Translations under genes and position numbers: made by a program | Part shown: piece after piece, positions 1 through 12,300 of the stretch | Numbering within the stretch: the first letter of the stretch is position 1 | Layout of the letters: each line of letters starts with the position of its first letter | The notes under the pieces: generated by a model | Databases searched by the model: none | Told to the model about the DNA's origin: nothing | Seen by the model: only the letters and a program-made list of their open reading frames with translations | NCBI GenBank assembly: GCA_911728435.2 | Contig: OU452208.1 | Location: 806,001 to 870,000 of the forward strand | DNA: 64,000 nucleotides | Direction: 5' to 3' | DNA from: Apoderus coryli | Taxonomy: Eukaryota > Arthropoda > Insecta > Coleoptera > Attelabidae

Positions 1-293
1 AAAGCCTGTTGTTTGGGAACTGTAGTAATAATTAATGGTTTCTCAGAGACTATAGGGGTACAAATAATATTACCAATAAGATCCTGTTTGCTAAATAGTT
101 GTTTACTTGTGGAATTCTGTTGTTCGGAAACACTATTATCTAAATTAGTAGTTTTTTCTGTCTCATTGGATTCAGTTATATAAATATCATTAGATTTTAT
201 TTTGGACCAATTATTCGGATCAATATTTTCTTTTAAATTTGTTGAATTTTGCCTAAGGGCAGCATGTAAGATCTTAGACGCACGCGATGACAT
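1..293 (-). CDS. N-terminal part of an unrecognised protein, open at the window edge
   Basis: Reading the minus strand from an ATG at 293 gives 97 codons without a stop, running off the window at position 1. The product begins MSSRASKILHAALRQ and is then polar and rich in Asn, Ser, Thr and Glu. It has no signal peptide, no membrane segment and no cysteine pattern that I recognise. The open frame in AT-rich DNA and a methionine followed by a basic, helix-prone segment suggest a real first exon or the first ORF of a mobile element. I do not recognise the family. It lies on the opposite strand to the chitinase gene and may sit inside one of its upstream introns. The alternative is a chance ORF, since only 97 codons are visible. 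Confidence 0.45.
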   Translation of the reverse strand, partial: MSSRASKILHAALRQNSTNLKENIDPNNWSKIKSNDIYITESNETEKTTNLDNSVSEQQNSTSKQLFSKQDLIGNIICTPIVSEKPLIITTVPKQQA

Positions 294-1932
294 CTTGCCT
301 AAAATAACGTTATTTTGTTTTATTATTATGTAATATTGCAATTTAAATTATCAAATAACATACAGAAACTATGGGTACCTATCTTATTACTATTTTCTAA
401 TAAAAATTAATAAACTCAGTAAAATATCGGGTTCTGAAATATTTTTTTACCGTTTCAAGATATTTAATAACAGAATTTATTATGATGAGGTTTCCCTGTC
501 CTGATGGAATCTTTCTGAATGTAATCGTTTTATGTTAGGTTAGGTTAATATGCTAGTAAGCTTAATAGACGTTTAATTAAAAAGTGAGAGTATAACATAC
601 AAACTTTGGCTTTCTAGAGATTCTATACTTAATACTGAATACTTTAAATAGCAACAATTTTATTTTTTTAGCTCAAATATGTACTAAAAATGAAAAAAAC
701 CACTTACCGTTGTCACTGTTCCGGAAAATACTTTGACAGATAAGTAACTTAACCAACAATACAGATATCGTCAGTCACATCATGTGATGTCGCTTACGAT
801 ATTCTCGACGTAGCCAAAATAAAATGAAACGTAGGTTACCATATTTTTGCAATTCATTAAACATATTTTGACACTTACGATAAAATAAAAACCGTTCTTT
901 ATTAAAAACGGTGTATATTTGACTTACTATAGTATGTCAGATTGTTAATTTCATAAAAACACTTACTATGGTCAGAAAATCTCAATTTGAACGAAATTGA
1001 GGCTTACGATAGTTTGGCAAAAAACAATCGATATTTAAACAACTCATGTTAACTACCATCTCTGCAAAATCCCAAAATCTACGCCATTGTACTTACTTGT
1101 GACACGTAACCTTACTCGGAAAATCACTCGACATGCAAACTAAGCACTTTTTTCTCCCCATTATTTAAAGGAAACCTAGTTTTACACACTACAAATGCAG
1201 TAAAGCAGAAGAGTCTCGTAAAATTCACTTAATCCGCGTTATAAAACTGTACGTAGCACTACTAGCACCCTGCGCGTCAACGTGACGTGTAAATATAAAC
1301 AAATCCCTCCGCGGGGTAGCCACACATTTATATCCGTAGAACATCTTTGTGAATCATATTATATTTGACTGATTTCTTGACGTTAAATATTTTATGAACA
1401 TGTAATGGAAGCCGAATACAAAAAGAAATATTATAAATATTGTATAGTTCTGCAATGTAAGAACACTGGGACCAACCCTAATAAAAATTTACACTGGGAT
1501 GTGAAATACGAGTTCTGATTCTATGAATAAAACGAGCATTTGGCAACAGTGTTAGATCTTATTAGTAAAAATGTAAAGGTTATGTTGGCTACAAACATTT
1601 TTGTGATTAGTTTCTTGTTATGCCACTTCTATTTTTATTTATTTTTCTGAGTAATTAACCACTAATACAGTGAGGACCTAAAGTCTCCCTCCCACCCTTC
1701 TAACATCTGAACCGTTTGATATATTGTGATGTAATTTGGAACAAAACTACAAAAACAAGTTCTACATTTTTCGACATATCAATGATAGCTAGCTGTGAAT
1801 GTCATAATAGCACCTCGGGACGCTTTCGATTGTTGTTTTTAATAGAATAGAAATAGCGTGATATCTCATTTTAAAGGTCTTTTTATTATTTTTGGAAAAA
1901 AAAAATACGCGTGCAGCACATTACACATAATA

Positions 1933-2194
1933 GAAGTGAATACTTCTTTCACGAGAGAGGAAGGGAATACGAATGACGGTACAAAAGGGACAACCGAAGG
2001 ATAGGCAACGTTAAGCCGCTATATACATAATAGTGTATGGTATAGGAAATATTGCATCTCTGTCTCTCTCTCTCTCTCTCTCTGCCTCATATCTGTTATA
2101 TGCTTCATCTCTTTTGCAGGACGAAAATTTTATAAATCGTGTCGTGACGCGACCTTGAAAATCACTCTCTTGCGGCCAAAGAAGTATTCACTTC
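1933..2194. repeat. Small inverted-repeat (MITE-like) element
   Basis: A perfect 17-bp inverted repeat (1933-1949 against 2178-2194, GAAGTGAATACTTCTTT) with weaker matching inward around the GAGAGAG phrases. The spacing of about 260 bp suits a MITE. No target duplication was resolved, so the boundaries are approximate. Confidence 0.4.
2063..2083. repeat. (TC)n microsatellite
   Basis: About ten TC dinucleotides in a row inside the small inverted-repeat element at 1933-2194. Confidence 0.9.
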
Positions 2195-2647
2195 AATAAT
2201 TAATTTTTCTAAAACTATCCAAATTTACTTTCTAGATGCTATCGAAATGTACTGTCAAATAGAGCGTGGCATTAAAAAACTATAGCTATGATATGCCACA
2301 ATTTTTGGTACACTCTGTATAATTGGCACTATTTTCACAATCTAGGAACAAAATTGATCTACATATTCGCGCGCTGATAATTAAAAATGAATTAAAAATA
2401 TAAATTGTTTTCCTACAATGAAACTCCTGGTTAGTCCCATAACATAATTTACATAATATACACATATAATTTAAAAACTTTGTTTACCTCAACAATAACA
2501 TTTAACAATAAGTTTGTGTTTAACATATAAAAATAAGACCTCGTTGCTCCACAAACAATAGTGGAATTCGTGCGCCTTGTATAAGGCACAATTAGCGAAC
2601 TTAAAGTGTTACCGTTTAATCGTAGCTATATTAACTAATGGCAACTG

Positions 2648-2675
2648 CTGATGGAACTGTGATCCCGAAACGTGT
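2648..2675 (+). other. Hammerhead-like core motif (CTGATG...CCGAAACG)
   Basis: CTGATG followed after about 11 nt by CCCGAAACGTG. GGA...TCC within the spacer could pair as a short stem II. Stem III and a cleavage triplet are not evident. It is listed because the same pattern recurs at 22173-22204, 22599-22630 and 39237-39269. Confidence 0.25.
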
Positions 2676-2816
2676 TTAATGTATTCTAAATGGATAATGT
2701 ATTTATAAAAACAGAATTTATATGGGCACTTTAATAAATGCCTACTACCCGAAACGTGTTTAATGTATTCTAAATGGATAATGTATTTATAAAAACAGAA
2801 TTTATATGGACACTTT
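2664..2816 (+). repeat. 84-bp tandem duplication, second unit split by a LINE
   Basis: The phrase CCCGAAACGTGTTTAATG starts at 2664 and again at 2748, a period of 84 bp. Unit 1 ends CACTTTAATAAATGCCTACT. Unit 2 stops at its CACTTT and resumes at 4345 with ACACTTTAATAAATGCCTAC on the far side of the LINE insertion. The duplication therefore predates the LINE. A CTGATG...CCGAAAC motif begins just before unit 1 at 2648. Confidence 0.8.
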
Positions 2817-4344
2817 TATTTATTTATTTATTTATTTATTCTCCAAATGACATTACAAAATGTATAGAAGTCGTCAACGTAAAAAAAAAACTCAAATTTT
2901 AAATATATACATACAATATTTACAATCTTCACATATAAAATAACACATAATTGTAACTTCACAAAGACTATCAAACATTTTATGTATAAGACACATGTCA
3001 AAACACAACAGTTTCTAAATAACAGTTACTCGGGCATCCCGAGAAAAATACTCGTTAACAGAATATATCGCCTCAGATACAAGAAACGATTTTAGTAACA
3101 CTGAGAACTTCTTAATTTCGTTTATAGACTTCAAGTTATCTGGCAGTTTATTATAGATCATGATCCCCCGGCAATAAATTGACCTCTGGGTCAAATTGTA
3201 TTTAAACTTGTTTATGTGTAAGTCGTTTCGACTCCTTGTATTTACAGTGTGTATATCACGGGTTTGTGGAAAATTCTTTAAATTTTTTTGAATAAAAATA
3301 CATACTTCATAAATGTATAGAGCGTATATCGTTAAAATATTAAATTTCTGAAACACGGGCCTACAACTCTGTCTGTCGGGAAGCCCAGCTATGCATCTAA
3401 TAATTCTTTTTTGCTTCACAAATATATCATGCGTCATGGTAGAGTCACCCCATAAAAATACCCCGTACCTCAGGCGCGACTCCACTTGGGCATAGTAAAG
3501 CATCAACAACTGACGCTGATCCAAGACTGACTTCAGTGAGTTCATCAGATAAAAGGATGAATTTAACTGACCCACCACTCTCTCACAATGAAGCTTCAAG
3601 GTTAAACCGCTATCCATCCGAACACCCAAGAAATCCACATAACATGAGGCAGCAATCTCATCACCGCCAACTCTTACAGCAAGAGGCTGACATGTGCTTG
3701 GTCTAGCACTAAACCTCATCAATTTCGTCTTTGATGAGTTAAAATAAAGGCAATTTTTCTCGAAGAACGCGCAAAACTTACGAAGAAGCACAGCAGAATC
3801 CTCCTGAAGTTCATCTGTTGAAACATTCGAAACAATGAAAGATATATCATCCGCAAAAGCTGTTAGAGGGACATCTGGAGTCACTGAGAATATCTCATTA
3901 ACGTACAACACAAATAAAACTGGCCCCAGTACCGAGCCCTGGGGCACACCGATGTGAGTATAGGTTGGTCTAGAATTCACAGTCCGTCTGTGAGTCGCAT
4001 AGGTATGGGTGATACTGACGTACTGCTGCCTATCACTCAAGAATGTCTTAATCCAATTCAATGCCGGTCCCGTAATTCCATAGCCAGATAAACGAGCCAA
4101 TAAAATTTCATGATTCACACAATCAAAGGCTTTACTGAGATCGCAGAAAATCCCAGCTGGAGCCTCACCTCGTTCTATATATCTCAAAATCTCTCCGTAC
4201 ACTGACTCTATAGCTGTCTGTGTAGATTTCCCACTCTGAAACCCATGCTGTCTTCGTGAAATAATATTATTTCTACTCAAGAAAATACTTAGTCTGTCGA
4301 GAAAACAAATCTCAAAAAGCTTCGAAAATGACGATGAAATAGTC
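2817..4344 (-). mobile_element. 5'-truncated LINE (Jockey/CR1-like), with target-site duplication
   Basis: A non-LTR retrotransposon on the minus strand. Its 3' tail is the (TTTA)n run starting at 2817. Its 5' end is cut at 4344, inside the reverse transcriptase domain. The flanks carry the same 7 bp, ACACTTT, at 2810-2816 and 4345-4351, a target-site duplication from target-primed insertion. The remaining ORF has no internal stop, which suggests a fairly recent insertion. Confidence 0.85.
3015..4343 (-). CDS. LINE reverse transcriptase, C-terminal 443 residues
   Basis: This is the ORF2 fragment of the truncated LINE and would copy LINE RNA into DNA at a nicked target. The reading frame enters from the 5' truncation point; the apparent first codon is GTG and is not a true start. 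Visible in order are SKLFE (RT motif 1 region), QHGFQSGKST, LSKAFDCVNH (motif A), [13 protein letters not shown] (motif B) and AFADDISF (catalytic F-A-D-D). The C-terminal thumb region follows with HLxYGVxLWG-type and VKQKRIIRCIAG motifs typical of the Jockey/CR1 group. The endonuclease and the N-terminal part of RT are missing. The clade call is by eye. Confidence 0.85.
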   Translation of the reverse strand, partial: TISSSFSKLFEICFLDRLSIFLSRNNIISRRQHGFQSGKSTQTAIESVYGEILRYIERGEAPAGIFCDLSKAFDCVNHEILLARLSGYGITGPALNWIKTFLSDRQQYVSITHTYATHRRTVNSRPTYTHIGVPQGSVLGPVLFVLYVNEIFSVTPDVPLTAFADDISFIVSNVSTDELQEDSAVLLRKFCAFFEKNCLYFNSSKTKLMRFSARPSTCQPLAVRVGGDEIAASCYVDFLGVRMDSGLTLKLHCERVVGQLNSSFYLMNSLKSVLDQRQLLMLYYAQVESRLRYGVFLWGDSTMTHDIFVKQKRIIRCIAGLPDRQSCRPVFQKFNILTIYALYIYEVCIFIQKNLKNFPQTRDIHTVNTRSRNDLHINKFKYNLTQRSIYCRGIMIYNKLPDNLKSINEIKKFSVLLKSFLVSEAIYSVNEYFSRDARVTVI

Positions 4345-4351
4345 ACACTTT

Positions 4352-4960
4352 AATAAATGCCTACTTTAATCGAAGCTATTTATTGATTGATTTACCTCAT
4401 ATTGAAATGTTTTTAAAAACAATATATTTTCCGTTTAGTTTTCTCACCCTATTTTTAATTTTTCAAAAAATATTACTATCATATTATGCTGATGCAAACA
4501 TTTCTCAAAATTTTAGAATCTTAACGCAAACTGTTACTCAATCTTTACTCTGCTAGATGAGATAGTCCAGCATACTAGGAATCAGTTTTCTGTTTGTTCG
4601 TGTTCAGTTTTTCTTTTCGGGTCCCGCACCATACAAATTATATCGTACTTCTACGACTGAGGGGATGTAAATAACAATTTACCAGTCGAGGACGAGTTTG
4701 CAAAAAAGTTCGAGACTGGTTAATGTGCTTACATCCCATATAGTATATAACATTTTTCCCCGTCCCTGTATTGTATGTTTACAAGAAAATGCTGGATATA
4801 TTTTTGGATTTTCATTATCATTACATTCGATAGCATTCTCATTAAATATGAAGGCAGCCATGATCCGTTGCCAGAGCAACATAAGCAGTTTTTTTTTTAT
4901 CAACAACGTCAAGTTGACAATTCATAGCGAAAAGTTTGAAGATGTCGAATTATTTCATTC
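4352..4960. other. Non-coding stretch before the Crypton remnant
   Basis: The second 84-bp repeat unit finishes near 4375. The rest is AT-rich with no gene I can support. Overlapping short ORFs on both strands at 4679-4991 look like chance frames. Part of this may be the 5' region of the recombinase element that follows. Confidence 0.4.
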
Positions 4961-4963
4961 TGT

Positions 4964-6030
4964 GTGGACAAAATGGATGTTTCAGACATAGAAGAATCAG
5001 CGAATATTGCTTGTTTATCGCTACTACCGGAAAAGTCGAAGAAAAGGTATGAAGCAGCATATAAATCCTTTGAGAATTGGTACCAAAGCAAGACGGCTAC
5101 TGCGTCTCAGAAACCTTGTTTTTGGCGTATTTCCACGACAAAAGTGCTTTATTGAAGTACCCATCAAGCTTATGGTGTGAGTGTTCGATTTTGAAGTCCA
5201 TCCTTTTTATAGATATATATTATATTTCTAAGTATACAACTTCAAGAATTTTTGAAAAGAAAAAATGATGGTTATAGACCAAAAAAATCTAATGTGTTTA
5301 ACAGGGAAGATGTGAATAAGTTTATGCTTGAAGCCCCCGATGATATATACCTATTGATGAAGGTCGTAGTGGTGGTAATGGGAGTTGCTGGGACGTGCCG
5401 TTCTAATGAACTCTGTGAAATGAAAATGGACAATGTTAAAATAAGTCAAGAAGTCATAAAAATGGAATGTCACGTACATTTACAGTGACAGAAAGTAACG
5501 ACACTCAGGTTTCTCATATCAAAATAATTCAAAAGTACATTGCTACAAGATCCCACATGACGACTATTAATCCGCGCTTTTTTATGCGATATCAAAATGG
5601 AAAGTGCTTAAACCAGCCTGTCGGGAAAAATACGTTTTCGTCAATTCCAAGTAAATTGAGAGATTTCCAAAGTTTGGGAACTTCAAAATGTATACTGGAC
5701 ACTCTTTTCGAAGAACGTCGGCAACTTCATTAGCAAATACTGGAGTTGATGTACTAGCTATCAAGCAACATATGGTGGATGGAAATCCGCTACTATTGCG
5801 GAAAGTTACGTAGCTGAGAGCCTCAACATAAAAAGGAAGTAGCGATTAAAATTTTAGACAATAAGGCCCAGCCAGAAGTCTCTTGCAGTGCTTCAACAGT
5901 GACAGAAACATTGGTTAGAAATGAAGGATCTATGGAGTCAGACAATGTAATACCCATCGAGAAGAAACGAGAAAACGTATTTCCAAATTTTGTTGATGTG
6001 AATAATTTTTATACGTATAATAATATTAGA
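4964..6030 (+). pseudogene. Crypton-like tyrosine recombinase, frameshifted
   Basis: A decayed gene for a tyrosine-recombinase (phage-integrase-type) transposase, which would cut and paste DNA through a phosphotyrosine link. It begins MDVSDIEESANIACLSLLPE, followed by a KKRYEAAYKSFENWYQ SAM-like N-terminal core-binding segment. The sequence then hops frames near 5100, 5255 and 5470. Catalytic landmarks remain readable: MGVAGTCRSNELCEM (first Arg box, about 5380-5430), then TGHSFRRTSATSLANTGVD (HxxR box, about 5700-5755), then GGWKSATIAESYVAES (nucleophile Tyr, about 5785-5825). A 2-nt insertion separates the last two boxes, and a stop follows NIKRK. The frame can be followed weakly to about 6030. 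The gene is inactive because of at least four frame breaks. It ends about 170 bp before a chitinase exon. Confidence 0.75.
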
Positions 6031-6199
6031 TTAATATTTCCCTATGGATATAAGTTGACTTACATCTCGTCGTTAAGGGCAACCAATACCTTGTTGAGTA
6101 ACTTTCACTTACGTCTGTCAAAGGAGTGTCAAAATAGGTTGCTTACAATACAGGGAGAGAGAAAAAATACAATATCTAATTTTATTATTTTTATTATAG

Positions 6200-6327
6200 G
6201 AAAATTTTATAACACTGATCAAAGAGTTTAGGGAAGCATTTGACCCACATGGACTTTTATTATCTGCTGCAGTATCAGCCTCAGAAACATCTGTGGATTC
6301 CTCTTATGATGTCCCAAACTTGTCTAA
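6200..6327 (+). CDS. Chitinase exon (first visible)
   Basis: The acceptor TTTTTATTATAG ends at 6199. The exon starts in phase 0 with [18 protein letters not shown], then [10 protein letters not shown], a beta strand and helix of the GH18 barrel that normally follow motif II. The donor AA|GTATGT splits a Lys codon (phase 2). The preceding exon should end just after the DWEYP motif. Confidence 0.88.
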
Positions 6328-9300
6328 GTATGTTCATTTAACTAATTTTGTAAATATTAGAAAATTTTGTTTTTTCTTGGTATTTATTTTTAACTTAGGT
6401 ACCTAGATTACATCAATGTAATGACATACGATTTGCATGGTTCATGGGATGGAGTTACTGGTCACAATGCCCCACTGTATGCTTCTTCCTTATCCACAGC
6501 TACATCATCAATAACACTCAATGTCGTAAGTTAAAATGAATATTCTATATCTTTAAGTTTCAAACATCGTAAGCGTTAAGTTAAAATGCAAAATTTGTAT
6601 TGTGTTATATTGAAAAATCAATATATGCAACCCAAATTCCTGGAGTTTTCATATTTAAAATAAAAATTATTTTTAGTAAGTCACAAACTGAAAATAATGT
6701 ACTGCATCCAAAAGCATTTGTGAATTTATACCTTTCCAAGTACGTCGAAATATTATTAGGATCACATCAACTACAGAACATGAATTTACTCTTGAGATAT
6801 CACATGTATTCAAAGGTGATAGGTAAACATACCTGCCATTTCTTTCGAAAAATCAAAATGTTATTATACGTCGGAAACAACACGTGGTATCGGTTACAGT
6901 TTGATGAAAATTAACTAGGATGAATACGGAAAAGACGTCATAAATTGACAAATACAAAAATACAGATATATCGAGGGTTTCATGTTATGCGTCGTCATTT
7001 TGGCCAAAATCACTTTTTTGCAAAGTATCTAAAAAAAAAATACTTTAAATGGTTGATATAAGTATGTCTTAAATCTATAAAATAAATTTCATATTTTATT
7101 GACAATTTTGGCCATAAGTTATTAACTTTTCAAAATTATACTCTTTTAAACGTTTTTTGTTTCTCCTGTATTGTTTTTATTTCGGTACATATGACATGAG
7201 ACCCTGGATCAACAGAATTAACTCGCTAACGAGCATACTGACATACCCAATCACCACCATTTACCGGCTGTTGTAAGTGCGCTGCCCTATCTACTCGTTC
7301 TCTTTTCTTTTGCTGCTGTCTCTTCTTGTCGTCGACGTTGCTCTTCAAAAAATTGGGGAACCTGGTAAATGGTACCCCTACATTTCGGTCGGTCATTAGC
7401 GATCTGCTTATAGTTGTTCTTCACATCTAAGCCACATGTCTTCATGTTGGTCTTAATAACATTTTTGTGCTGGCCTCCCTGATTCCGTGAGCCAACCTTT
7501 AGCTGTGAATAAAGGATTTTCTTTAAGAGGCGGATTACGTGGCCAGTCCATGGCAGCTGACGCCGGACAATCATCGCCCCAATGCTAGCTGTTTCAGCTT
7601 CCTCCAGAACGCTGATGTTTTTTCGTTGATCCTGCCATTTAATTCCCAGAATTCTTATAAGACATCTTTGATGGTACTTTTCTAGGGTTTTTAAATGCCT
7701 CCGATAAGTGGTGCAAGACTCACAGCTATACGTAAAGGTAGAAACTACAAAAGCATTATACACTCGAAACTTGGTTGGTGTCGACAGTTGCGTTCGCCTC
7801 GAGAATACTTCCGAGGTAAGAGAAACTCTCGATGTTCTAAAGTCTGTCTCCGACAACTCGAATATGTGGTGGGACCGCCAGAGTGTTTGGTGCAGGCTAG
7901 TAGAAAATCTATGTTTTCTTTAGATGCAGTTTAAGCCCAAACCTATTGTATGCGCTGTTAAATGCATTTAGTATGTATTGAAAATGCGCCTCTGTATCAG
8001 CTAGGACAACATTTTCATCCGCGTATTGAAGCTCAGTGACTGATGTGGATACGGTCTTCGTCCCAGCTCGCAGTCTACGAAGGTTGACGAGTCTGCGCTA
8101 TCAAATCTGTAGACGGTCTCTATTCCCCCCGGCAGTTCATCATTACCAATTTGAATGACCGTTCCCACATACATCAATGATTTCATATTATCGTGAAGGA
8201 GTCGAAGTATCTGGATGCATTTCTGGGCACATTCGTTGAGCTTTAATATCCTCCACAGAGCCTTATAGTTAACGGAGTAGAACGCCTTGACAAGGTCTAT
8301 AAAACCCATGTATAGAGTACGATTTTGTTCCCGTGACTTTTCCTGTATTTGCCTGGCACTAAATATCATATCGCCTGTACCCCTGTTGAATCTAAATCCA
8401 CATTCTATTTCCGTAAAGCACCGTCCCGTGAGTGGGAGAAGGCGAGTGGACAAAATTCTGGGAAGAACCTTTCCGGCGCGGCGCGGCGATGAAGAGGAGA
8501 GAGATAACACGATAGTTTTCACATACGGACCTTTACCCATTTTTAAATATAGTGAAAATTAAGGCATCTCGCCTGCTTAAATAGGCACTGTTTCGGTGTT
8601 CCGTATTTTGGGGATCAGAACATGAGAATGTTTCAATATCACTTTAATTTAATGTTATTTAATTTGTAAATGAATATAAAAGAAAATTAATAATGGCGCT
8701 TGGAAAGAGGCAAAGCATGATGCCTATTTAATAAAACGTCGTGAGGAAATCCAATTCTTGGATATGAACCATCTTGCTTATACACAGATATTTATTTTTA
8801 TTTTTCCATATTTCAGGAAAATTGAAGATTTGAGACTTAGATTAAATAAAACTGATAATGGCTTCTTCAGGATAAAAGCACAATCTTTGATAAAAATGCC
8901 GGAATGCTATCAGGTTCACAACTAGTTTTAGGTTTCATTCTCTTAAATGCCTTGATAACGTCAATCTCTGTCATGTCAAAAACACCCAATGGCTGTACAT
9001 TCGAAAATATTTCCTCATCGTCCGCACCAACCGAATATGAAACGAAAAACGACAATTGGAAAAAGTCAGCGAATGAGTCAATAACGTTAGTGAGCCCCAA
9101 CTAACGTCATGATATTTATAGATCATCTGACTGGGAATATTAGAGCTGTTCTTCAAGTTATTTAAATATGACCAAAACTTACTAGGGTTTACATTGATCT
9201 CATTCTCAATTTTGGCAATACTGTCAAAATTCCTGACGAAACCTGACAGTGAATATTGTTTTAATTTTTGACAGATCGTATCAGATGACTGGGCCTTAAT

Positions 9301-12300
9301 TATTTTTTGTAAAAAATATTCTTTGAAATGATTTAACAATGAGCTTTACATGAGCTTCTACTTCACTAGATAATTCTTCACTACCGGAGTGATAATTTGA
9401 AGGGTTTCTGGATAAAGCATCAGCTACAACTAAATCTTTTCCTGGTGTGTAGATGAGTTGATAATCATAACTGATCAATCTAATTCGAAATCTTTGAAGC
9501 CTTGGACTAAGTTCATCCAAATGTTTCGATTGTAAGATCTGTAGAAGTGCTTTATGATCCGTTTCTAAAATTATGTGAATTCCTATCAAATATTCCTTGA
9601 AATGTTCACATGCCCACGTAAGAGCCAACGCTCCTTTCTCTAATTGAGCATATCGAACCTCTGTTGGAGTCAAAATTCTTGAACCAGATGCTACTAATTC
9701 ACGTTTATTATTACTTTCTTGCATTAGTGTACAACCAAGAACGTAAGATGAAGAGTCTGCGCTAACAATTATTTTCTTGCTAACATCGAAAAACGAGAGA
9801 CACGGTGCTTGAGTGAGTAATTGTTTTATTTTTGAAAATGCAGCTTTTGTGGTTCATCCCACAAGAACATTACATGATTTCTCAGAAGACTGGAAATCGG
9901 TTCTAGAATATTCGATTTACTAGGAACGAATCTGGAAGCGAAATTAATCATCGCAAGAAGTTGTTGAACACTCCTTTTTGATGTTGGTTCTGAAAAATTC
10001 TGTATTGCATCAATACGTGAAGGATCTACTTCAACAGCTGAACCTGATACAATATGACCTAAGAAATTATTGTTTTCTACGCCTATTAGACATTTTGATT
10101 TATTTAGGGTTATTCCTTCCTTCTCCAAACGAGTAAGTACTTCGCGAATAATTTTATCATGTTTCTCAGAAGTAGGAGCATGAATCAAAATATCGTCTAT
10201 GTGTAATATAACACCATTTAAATCTGTGAATATTTTTGAAATTTTCGCGGCAAAATACTCACGAGCACAAGATATTCCGAATGGAAGTCTTGTAAATAAA
10301 AATCTACCAAATGGACAGATAAATGTGGTTAGAGGTTGAGATTCTTTATCCAAACGAATTTGATAAAATCCAGAGTTTGTATTTAACTTGGAAAAAACTT
10401 TAGAACCACTGAGTTTATTTAAAGAAGTCTCCACTTTTGGAATAGGTAAATGTGATCGAAGAACATATTTATTCAGTTGAGGATAGTCACAGCACAATCT
10501 GACACCATCACCTTTTTGTACTACCACTATTGGAGCAGTCCACTCTGTATGAAAATCTTGTTCATTAATATCTAGTTTTTTCAGTCTATTTAACTCACTT
10601 TCAAGTTTAAGTAACAGAGGAAGGGGAACTATATGTTCGGGAAACTCCCGAACAAAGTATTTTATTATTATTTTATAAATCTATATTTGTTTTTGTATGA
10701 CTTTACAATTGCCCAAGATCTGGATGACATCGTCATCAATATTACTGAGTTTGTTTATTTTTTTTTACTAATCTGTCTAAAAAACAAGACATTGGATTTT
10801 TTCTCTTTGTTAGAGTGAGATTTAGATATATGTTAGATTGAACAAGGCACAAACCCCTCGCTCTCTTTACTCACGTTGGTTTTTGTATATATTTAGGAAG
10901 TTTTGCACTCAAAACCCCCCAAAATTAGTTTGTAAGAATATTAGTTTTATACTGTAAAAAGTAGTTAAAAAGTGTGTTCAAAACTTGTGTAAAATTTAAG
11001 TACATCGGTGTTAGTATTGAAAAACAATTGAATATTGAACTCTGAATAAACCCCACAGATTGTTAAATTACTACCCCTAAAGATTAATGTTATATTTGAT
11101 ACTACTATGTAAAACCTGTACATGAATATTTATAATAATCTATTCATATTAAACCGTACAATAATTAAAAATACTTATTATGCCTGGTCTACCTAAGATA
11201 GGAGTTTTCAAATCTTCCAAGACATAAACGAAATGTGTACATTTTCTATTATTATAACTTAAAGATAATTTTGTTTTGCCTAAAACAACAAGTTGCTTAC
11301 CATCTGGGCCTGATACTATTTCAGTTGAGGGAGTTCAAATTTGTATCTTACGCTCCGGTATAATACTACGAGGAACACAAATAATATCAGCTGCAGTGTC
11401 TACTAAGAATGATACGGTTTTATTTAAATCTTGCATATACAATTTGATCGTCCAATGACTAAAATTATTAGTGTCGATTTGACTTAAATTAATGCTAACT
11501 TGTCCTAAAAATTGTTCATTATTTTGATTTATTTCAAGTCAATTAACATTACTTTTAGAATCTATTTTTAACAGTTTTACTACGACATACCTTGTCCCAA
11601 TGTCCACGTTTCGAACACTTACGACATTTTCCATTCTTGGCTGGACATACATCTCGCTCGTAATACTTTAAACCACAATTTGGACATGTTTTGATGTCTG
11701 CGTTCTTGTCCTTAGGCTGCTTAGAGGTTTATTTTGCTTGGACTTGTTGAGTTCATTGAATTGCGTACGTTCCTGCCGCAAAATATTATTTTGTTGTGAC
11801 TGCACCTCGGCTTTCTTTGCTGCTAAAACCGCTTGATCAAGCGTTAACTGACTCCGTAGTTATAAACGTTCACTTGTAGTTTTGTCGGACATACCAACGA
11901 CTATTCTGTCTGTAATAAGTTATTTTTAAGATATCCCAAATTCGCAGTTTTCGGCTAGGATATGTAGTGCTGTGATAACATTTTCGCCAGACTCACCTGC
12001 TCGTTGTATACGTGAATTAAATTGATAACGTTCGAATATTACGTTTTTTGGGAAATAAAGGTATCACCGAAATCTTTCTTCATAGCCTCAAAAGTGTTGG
12101 GCTTTACCGGGAACTGGAGTAAAATTTCTTCACTTTCCTCTCCCATTAAATATAAGAATGAATCTATTTTATGATCTTCAGACTTACTTGCTAGTCCCGA
12201 AACTGACATGTATCTTTCGTACCGTTTAATCCAGTGCGACCAACCAGCTGGGTTACAAAAGTTGAACTGTTCTGGCGGAGTTACCATTGTAATTGCTTCT

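Larger units (their letters stand above)
294..2647. other. AT-rich non-coding stretch
   Basis: No supported gene on either strand. It contains a TC microsatellite (2063-2083), a small inverted-repeat element (1933-2194) and several short, repeated CTTACGATAG-like phrases between about 700 and 1020. If upstream chitinase exons lie before the window, this is intronic. Confidence 0.5.

Noticed and set aside
4679..4991. Overlapping ORFs on both strands before the Crypton remnant
   Set aside because: Mutually antisense, short, without motifs; probably non-coding leader.
6600..6914. 104-codon plus-strand ORF in intron 2
   Set aside because: No motif, no repeat match inside the window, and low-complexity AT-rich codons; most likely chance.
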